Of a stretch of 6,717 nucleotides of DNA, positions 1 through 3,674 are shown in pieces (the stretch's first letter is position 1; the number at the start of each line of letters is the position of its first letter). The stretch lies in contig PMKK01000325.1 in assembly GCA_003157715.1 (NCBI GenBank), forward strand, positions 1,180-7,896. Reading direction: 5' to 3'. The stretch comes from Actinomycetota bacterium. GTDB taxonomy: Bacteria > Actinomycetota > Thermoleophilia > UBA2241. Both the position numbers and the translations under genes were made by a program. The notes under the pieces were generated by a model that worked only from the letters and a program-made list of their open reading frames with translations, did not search any database and was not told the origin of the DNA.

Positions 1-1176
1 GTAGGTGTCCAGCGTGATCGAGACCGTGGCATGGCCGAGGCGCTCGGAGACGACCTTGGGATGGACGCCGGCCTGTAGCGCCAAGGTGGCGTGGGTGTGG
101 CGCAGGTCGTGCAGCCGGATCGTGGGTAGCATGGTCTTCTTCACCGCCTGGCGCCAGTAGCGGCTGATACTCTTCGGGTCGAGCGCAGCGCCGTTTTCGG
201 CTGTGAACACCAGGCCGCTCTCGACCCAGCCTTCGTCCCACTCGCTCTGTTCTTCGAGCTGGCGGGCGGCCTGACCCTTGAGCACCTCGATGGTTCCGGG
301 GTCGAGGGCGACTACCCGGCGGCCCTTGGCAGTCTTGGGCTCGCTGACCACGACCTCGCGGTTGATGGGGATCAGCGCGCGTCGCACCGACAGCCTGCCG
401 GCCTCGAGGTCGACATCGCTCCACCTCAGCCCGATCGCCTCGCCGCGGCGCATGCCGGTCATGGCGATGGTGTGCCAGAGAGGGGAGAGGCGGTCGTTCT
501 CGACTGCCTTGAGGAACGCCTTAAGCTGTTCCTTGGTCCAGGTGTGCATCTCACGGGAGCCGTCGCCTTTGGCGCGCGGGGGATCGGCGGCATCGAGCGG
601 GTTGCGTGAGAGCTGACCCCAGCGCACGGCGTCCTTGCAGGCCTTGTGCAGGCAGGCGTGGACGTGGTGGATGGTCTGCGGCGAGAGCCCGTGCTTGCCA
701 TCCGCCTTTCCGCTCTCGGCCAGCTTGGCGTAGAGCGCGTTGACCTGGCTGCCCGAGAGCTTCTGCAGCTTCACCGAGCCGATGTGTGGCGCGATGTGGC
801 ATTCGACGTGCTGCACGTAGGAGTTGTAGGTCGAAGGTCTGATCGTGGCTTTGACGGCGGGCAACCATTCCTTGGTCAGGTACTGCCGCACCGTCGCCTT
901 GGTGGGCGCCTGGTAGGTCTGCTGTTCGACGGCCACCAGCAGCTTGTTCATAGCCGCCTGGCATTCCTTCTGTGTGGTAAAGCCGGACTTGGTCTCGCGG
1001 CGACGCTCTTCGGTCTTGCGCAGTCTGCCGCCACAAGTGGGACAGCTCTCCTTTGGTCTGCGCTCGATCCACAGCCTCTTGTTACAGTTCTGGCAGCGTT
1101 GCGCCGCCGCCAGACCGACATCGATGATGTACTCCCAGCTGCCGGGCTCGCCGCGCTTTCTTACGTGGCCTCGCAT
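1..1176 (-). CDS. Tyrosine-family site-specific integrase, 3' end cut by the window
   Basis: Catalyses integration (and probably excision) of a mobile element by DNA breakage and rejoining through a phosphotyrosine link. Reading from ATG 1176-1174, 392 residues are open with no stop before the edge. Residues about 1-90 form an arm-type DNA-binding region containing a zinc ribbon (C28-x2-C31 and C45-x2-C48). Residues about 93-190 are the core-binding (SAM-like) domain. Residues about 210-392 are the catalytic domain, with R243 (TGMRRGE), K281 (PKTAKGRR), H356 and R359 (HDLRHTH), H382 (LGHATVS) and Y392 (LDTY) as the nucleophile. All catalytic residues are present, so it looks functional as far as seen. 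Only the short C-terminal tail is missing. A GGGGAGAG site (1178-1185) precedes the ATG, with tight spacing. The gene is divergent from the SDR. No excisionase or other phage gene is visible, so the element probably lies to the left. Family identity is very secure. Confidence 0.95.
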   Translation of the reverse strand, partial: MRGHVRKRGEPGSWEYIIDVGLAAAQRCQNCNKRLWIERRPKESCPTCGGRLRKTEERRRETKSGFTTQKECQAAMNKLLVAVEQQTYQAPTKATVRQYLTKEWLPAVKATIRPSTYNSYVQHVECHIAPHIGSVKLQKLSGSQVNALYAKLAESGKADGKHGLSPQTIHHVHACLHKACKDAVRWGQLSRNPLDAADPPRAKGDGSREMHTWTKEQLKAFLKAVENDRLSPLWHTIAMTGMRRGEAIGLRWSDVDLEAGRLSVRRALIPINREVVVSEPKTAKGRRVVALDPGTIEVLKGQAARQLEEQSEWDEGWVESGLVFTAENGAALDPKSISRYWRQAVKKTMLPTIRLHDLRHTHATLALQAGVHPKVVSERLGHATVSITLDTY

Positions 1177-1369
1177 GCTCTCCCCAGATGCGCGTTTACT
1201 CTGAAGGTGAGCTTCGCTCTGAGGTGCGAGATCAGCAACGCGAGAGGGCGCACCGAAAGCTCCGACCGCGGCGCAGCGGGCCACCGCTATGGTGCGTGCA
1301 CTGTCGGCCGTGCGTCGGCGAGGGTTGCCCAGTGCAGGAACAAGAGCGCACGCACAGGTCTCGCACTGA

Positions 1370-1398
1370 TGTGCGGTAGCGTCGCCATGGTGTGCGGT
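1370..1398. repeat. Direct repeat TGTGCGGT x2, 21-bp period
   Basis: TGTGCGGT occurs at 1370-1377 and again at 1391-1398. The start-to-start distance is 21 bp, which puts both copies on the same face of the helix. They lie about 195-220 bases upstream of the integrase start and about 90-115 bases upstream of the SDR start. Possible roles are arm-type binding sites for the integrase or a regulator's tandem operator. Chance is also possible, since GTGCG words are frequent here. Confidence 0.35.
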
Positions 1399-1433
1399 TC
1401 GGCGGCCGTTCGCAGCCCCTGCGTTTCATTGCC

Positions 1434-1447
1434 GCCCGCGAGCGGGC
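1434..1447. promoter_or_regulatory. Short dyad GCCCGC-GA-GCGGGC upstream of the SDR
   Basis: A perfect 6-bp inverted repeat with a 2-bp centre lies about 40 bases upstream of the SDR start, where a promoter or operator is expected. In GC-rich DNA such a dyad arises by chance fairly often, so an operator role is only a suggestion. I could not place convincing -35 and -10 boxes around it. Confidence 0.25.
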
Positions 1448-1476
1448 AGGGTCAAGGCATCCCCGAAGCCAAACGT

Positions 1477-1482
1477 GGAGGA
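1477..1482 (+). promoter_or_regulatory. Ribosome binding site GGAGGA deciding the SDR start
   Basis: GGAGG ends five bases before GTG 1487. The other in-frame GTG at 1475-1477 overlaps this site, so it cannot use it. The site therefore selects 1487 as the start and removes four residues from the longest reading. Confidence 0.8.
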
Positions 1483-1486
1483 CGAC

Positions 1487-2233
1487 GTGGCACAAGACCT
1501 TGTAGGACGTACGGCGGTCATCACTGGCGCATCCAGTGGCATCGGCGAAGCGACGGCGCGGGCACTGGCGGCCGAGGGAGCGGCGGTGGCGCTGCTGGCG
1601 CGCCGCGCCGAGCGCATCGAGGCTCTGGCAGCCGAGATCACGGCCGCCGGCGGCAAAGCGGTCGCCTGCGTCGCCGATGTGCGGGACCGCGACGCCGTCC
1701 TGCGCGCGGCGGACACTATCGGCGCCGCGCTTGGTCCCGTGCACATACTGGTCAACAACGCCGGCGTCATGCTGCTCTCGCCGTTTCAGGCCGGCAAGGT
1801 CGACGAGTGGCGGCGCATGATCGACACCAACCTCACCGGCGTGCTGTTAGTCACCGACGTCTTCCTGACACAGCTGGTCGCCGCTCAGGGCGACATCGTC
1901 AACATCAGTTCGGTCGCGGGGCGCACGACCGGTCCCAACTCCTCCATCTACAACGCCACCAAGTGGGGTCTCAATGCCTGGTCGGACGCTCTGCGCAAGG
2001 AGCTCGTAAAGGCTAGCGTACGGGTGATTGTGGTTGAACCCGGCGCCGTGGCCACCGAGCTCACCGACCACATCAGCGACGATCGCATTCGCGAGGGTGC
2101 GCAGGGTTTCTACGACTCCGTCGGTGCCCTGCAGGCAAAGGACATCGCAGCGGCGATTGCCTTTGCTGTTGGCCAGCCGCACCGGGTCTCGCTCAACGAG
2201 ATCCTGATCAGGCCAACCGGCCAAGCGGGCTGA
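1487..2233 (+). CDS. Short-chain dehydrogenase/reductase (classical SDR), NADP-preferring
   Basis: A 248-residue cytosolic oxidoreductase of the classical SDR family, at its usual length. Visible motifs are the cofactor loop TGASSGIG (13-20), R39-R40 after the second strand (basic residues there favour NADP over NAD), D64 near the adenine ring, NNAG (90-93), N115, and the catalytic S142, Y155 and K159 (YNATK) with the usual S-to-Y spacing of 13. No signal peptide or membrane segment is present. The sequence style matches the large group annotated as SDR family NAD(P)-dependent oxidoreductase, some of which are called clavulanate dehydrogenase-like. The substrate cannot be deduced. The start is GTG 1487, set by GGAGGA just upstream. 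The gene is divergent from the integrase and convergent with the MDR gene. Catalytic residues are complete, so it should be active on some carbonyl or alcohol substrate. Confidence 0.93.
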   Translation: MAQDLVGRTAVITGASSGIGEATARALAAEGAAVALLARRAERIEALAAEITAAGGKAVACVADVRDRDAVLRAADTIGAALGPVHILVNNAGVMLLSPFQAGKVDEWRRMIDTNLTGVLLVTDVFLTQLVAAQGDIVNISSVAGRTTGPNSSIYNATKWGLNAWSDALRKELVKASVRVIVVEPGAVATELTDHISDDRIREGAQGFYDSVGALQAKDIAAAIAFAVGQPHRVSLNEILIRPTGQAG

Positions 2234-2236
2234 GTC

Positions 2237-2260
2237 GTCGAAGACCACCAAGGTCTCGAC
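2237..2260 (+). terminator. Hairpin just after the SDR stop, possible terminator
   Basis: GTCGAAGACC (2237-2246) pairs with GGTCTCGAC (2252-2260) around a 5-base loop, giving nine base pairs with one bulged A. It begins three bases after the SDR stop codon. No T-run follows, so it may be a weak or U-less terminator, as is common in high-GC bacteria. Confidence 0.4.
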
Positions 2261-2289
2261 GGGCGCGCCGGCACAGAAGATGAGCAGCG

Positions 2290-2316
2290 AGCCAGATCCC
2301 GGGTAAGGGCCTGGCT
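2290..2316 (-). terminator. Hairpin directly after the MDR stop, possible terminator
   Basis: AGCCAG (2290-2295) and CCC (2298-2300) pair with GGG (2307-2309) and CTGGCT (2311-2316), with a small internal loop. The structure abuts the MDR stop codon (2317-2319 on the minus strand) in the 83-base gap between two convergent genes. There is no U-tract. Confidence 0.35.
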
Positions 2317-3249
2317 TCAGAAGACGATGACCGCCCGTCCGCGCAGACCGCCGGAGGCCATCAGTCGCTGGGCTTCGCCAGCCTTCTCGGGCGGAAACTC
2401 AGCGGCGACGCGCAGTGCGATGCGCCCCTCTGAGGCGAGCTCGCGCAGCTCCTGGAGCCAGTAGGTGCGCTCCAGGACGGTGATCACTCGGACCTGGCGG
2501 ATCTCGATACCGCGCTCGGGCGTGCTGTCATCCCAGCCGCGCACGACGGCCATGGCACCGCCGTCGCGGATCGCCGCAAAGGCGGCGTCACCGAGCAGCG
2601 CGGTGTCAAACAGGGCATCGACGCCATCGCTGGCCGCCTCGCGGACAGCGGGCGCAAAGCCCTCGCCACGCGGTACGACCACGTCGGCACCAAAGCCGCG
2701 CACGAGCTTTCGATCAGCGGGCTTGGCGTCGGCGATCACGCGCAGGCCGCGCAGCTTGGCCAGTGGGATCACATAGGAGGCTAGCAACCCCGCGCCGCCG
2801 CTGACGGCGAGGCTCTGACCCGCTTCAAGGCCGAGCAGCTCCAGCCCCAGGCGGGCGGTGAGCCCGTTCATCGGCAGCGTTGCGGCCTGGGGCAGCGTGG
2901 CGCCATCGGGAATCGGCACCACCGACGCCGCCGGCACGACGATCAGCTCGGCCTGAGCCCCGCCTTCGGGCCGGCGTGGGCTCACCGCGGCCATGACCTG
3001 CTCGCCGACTGCCAGGCGATCCACCTCAGCGCCCACGGACTCGATCGTGCCGGCGGCATCCATGCCCGGCACCCAGGGCGGCTGCAGCTCGCCGCCCGCG
3101 CCGTTCTGGCGCAGGCCGATGTCGGTGGGGTTGACCGCCGCGGCCTTGACGGCGATGCGGACCTCGCTCGGCCCCGCGTGGCGGACCGCACGATCGGCCA
3201 CGCCGAGGACCTCAAGGCCCCCCGGCCCCGTGATTACTACGGCACGCAT
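2317..3249 (-). CDS. Zinc-independent MDR oxidoreductase (quinone reductase-like), NADP-dependent
   Basis: A 310-residue cytosolic medium-chain dehydrogenase/reductase of the quinone oxidoreductase type, near normal length for the zinc-free branch. The N-terminal GroES-like domain covers about 1-125, with the VNPTDIGLRQ segment (39-48) where zinc enzymes carry a cysteine ligand, then GMDAAGTIESVG (62-73). The Rossmann domain covers about 126-250. Its cofactor loop is SGGAGLLASY (150-159), a variant of the usual TGAAGGVGSF-like loop with alanine at the last glycine position, followed by ADAKPADRKLVRGFGAD (173-189), which is typical of NADPH-binding members. No zinc ligands are seen. The expected activity is NADPH-dependent reduction of quinones or activated enones; the true substrate is unknown. 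GGAGG (3256-3260) lies six bases before the ATG. The gene is transcribed alone, convergent with the SDR and divergent from the cyclase. A perfect 22-bp dyad upstream suggests repressor control. Confidence 0.92.
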   Translation of the reverse strand: MRAVVITGPGGLEVLGVADRAVRHAGPSEVRIAVKAAAVNPTDIGLRQNGAGGELQPPWVPGMDAAGTIESVGAEVDRLAVGEQVMAAVSPRRPEGGAQAELIVVPAASVVPIPDGATLPQAATLPMNGLTARLGLELLGLEAGQSLAVSGGAGLLASYVIPLAKLRGLRVIADAKPADRKLVRGFGADVVVPRGEGFAPAVREAASDGVDALFDTALLGDAAFAAIRDGGAMAVVRGWDDSTPERGIEIRQVRVITVLERTYWLQELRELASEGRIALRVAAEFPPEKAGEAQRLMASGGLRGRAVIVF

Positions 3250-3280
3250 GGCTAACCTCCACCGCTGACTGCACGTCGGA

Positions 3281-3302
3281 CCACCGGCTGGTCAGCCGGT
3301 GG
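3281..3302. promoter_or_regulatory. Perfect 22-bp dyad, probable operator of the MDR gene
   Basis: CCACCGGCTG (3281-3290), a GT centre (3291-3292) and CAGCCGGTGG (3293-3302) form a 10+2+10 perfect inverted repeat. It lies 31 bases upstream of the MDR start codon and just downstream of a possible -10 box, where a repressor would block transcription. Size and symmetry suit a dimeric regulator such as a TetR- or MarR-type protein, but no regulator gene is in the window. It could instead form a stable hairpin in the MDR 5' leader. Confidence 0.55.
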
Positions 3303-3304
3303 GC

Positions 3305-3332
3305 ACTATCTACCCAGCCCCCGGGGCCGCAA
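3305..3332 (-). promoter_or_regulatory. Possible MDR promoter
   Basis: On the minus strand TTGCGG (3327-3332) is followed after 16 bases by GATAGT (3305-3310), inside the AT-richer TAGATAGT. The predicted start would fall in the 22-bp dyad. Matches to the sigma-70 consensus are only partial, so this is a weak call supported mainly by position. Confidence 0.25.
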
Positions 3333-3566
3333 GCGCAAATGGCGAAGGCAGCGCTATGAAATGAGGACCAACGCGCGGCATCAGCGAGGCCGACATCGAT
3401 GCACCCTGAGACGGCGTTGGCGTCGACATCAGGTCGGCGGCAGCGCCGTGTGCAGGCAGAGTGCGAGCTGCACAGGTCAGCGTGTCATGGGTTGGGTGGC
3501 ATTTGGCGGCGGACGTCGCGTCGTCGCGTGGCCCTCGTCGTGAAGAGCCTCTCGGCTAAAGCCCGG

Positions 3567-3596
3567 TGCCGGGGAGGTCGTAGCCAGATTCCGGCA
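3567..3596 (+). other. Potential leader hairpin upstream of the cyclase
   Basis: TGCCGG (3567-3572) can pair with CCGGCA (3591-3596) around an 18-base loop. The competing dyad CCCGG-TG-CCGGG (3562-3573) shares bases with it, so two alternative folds are possible. It lies 79-108 bases upstream of the cyclase start. It could be an mRNA leader structure or chance pairing in GC-rich DNA; it does not match a riboswitch I can name. Confidence 0.2.
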
Positions 3597-3674
3597 GTCT
3601 GCGTCGATCGAACTTTCGCAAGACAGAGCATCCTTGCCTAATGCGGAAGGTCGTGCCCGCCGACACAGCATGAT

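Larger units (their letters stand above)
1177..1486. other. Divergent intergenic region between integrase and SDR
   Basis: About 310 bases separate the two divergent start codons. I find no tRNA-like fold and no ORF with a ribosome binding site and believable protein composition; the open frames here are compositional. The region must hold the promoters of both flanking genes. It is rich in GTGCG/CGCAC words, including two exact TGTGCGGT copies and a GCCCGC/GCGGGC dyad listed separately. Because it lies beside an integrase and borders ordinary metabolic genes, it is a candidate position for the end of an integrated element (attL or attR), but no duplicated core sequence can be shown from one side alone. 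Confidence 0.5.
3250..3674. other. Long intergenic region between the MDR and cyclase genes
   Basis: About 425 bases lie between two divergent starts. The left end holds the MDR ribosome binding site, dyad and possible promoter. The remaining bases, about 3340-3674, contain no ORF with both a ribosome binding site and protein-like composition. They include CGTCG-rich repetition around 3512-3540 and a potentially structured stretch at about 3545-3600. In the cyclase reading frame a TAA at 3639-3641 sets the upper limit of that gene. This is an unusually long leader for the cyclase, and promoters for it should lie here, but I cannot name convincing -35 and -10 boxes. Confidence 0.5.

Noticed and set aside
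551..1072. 173-codon minus-strand open frame within the integrase
   Set aside because: It is a +1/-1 frame of the true integrase, which reads with all catalytic motifs from 1176 to the edge.
1177..1486. tRNA gene as integration target next to the integrase
   Set aside because: No GGTTCGA-type T-arm with matching acceptor stem was found on either strand here.
646..2016. 456-codon plus-strand open frame spanning the integrase and SDR
   Set aside because: It lies antisense to the integrase and out of frame with the SDR, is Arg/Gly-rich without domains, and has no ribosome binding site; it is a GC-rich shadow.
3512..3540. CGTCG-rich tandem repetition
   Set aside because: The units are irregular and very short, expected in DNA of this composition; no array.
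3541..3600. Possible class I c-di-GMP riboswitch before the cyclase
   Set aside because: Short pieces resemble the class (GGCTAAAG, TAGCCAG..TTCCG), but the GGGACGCAAAGC core and the upstream pairing strand are missing, and the 3' piece pairs better with the adjacent TGCCGG.
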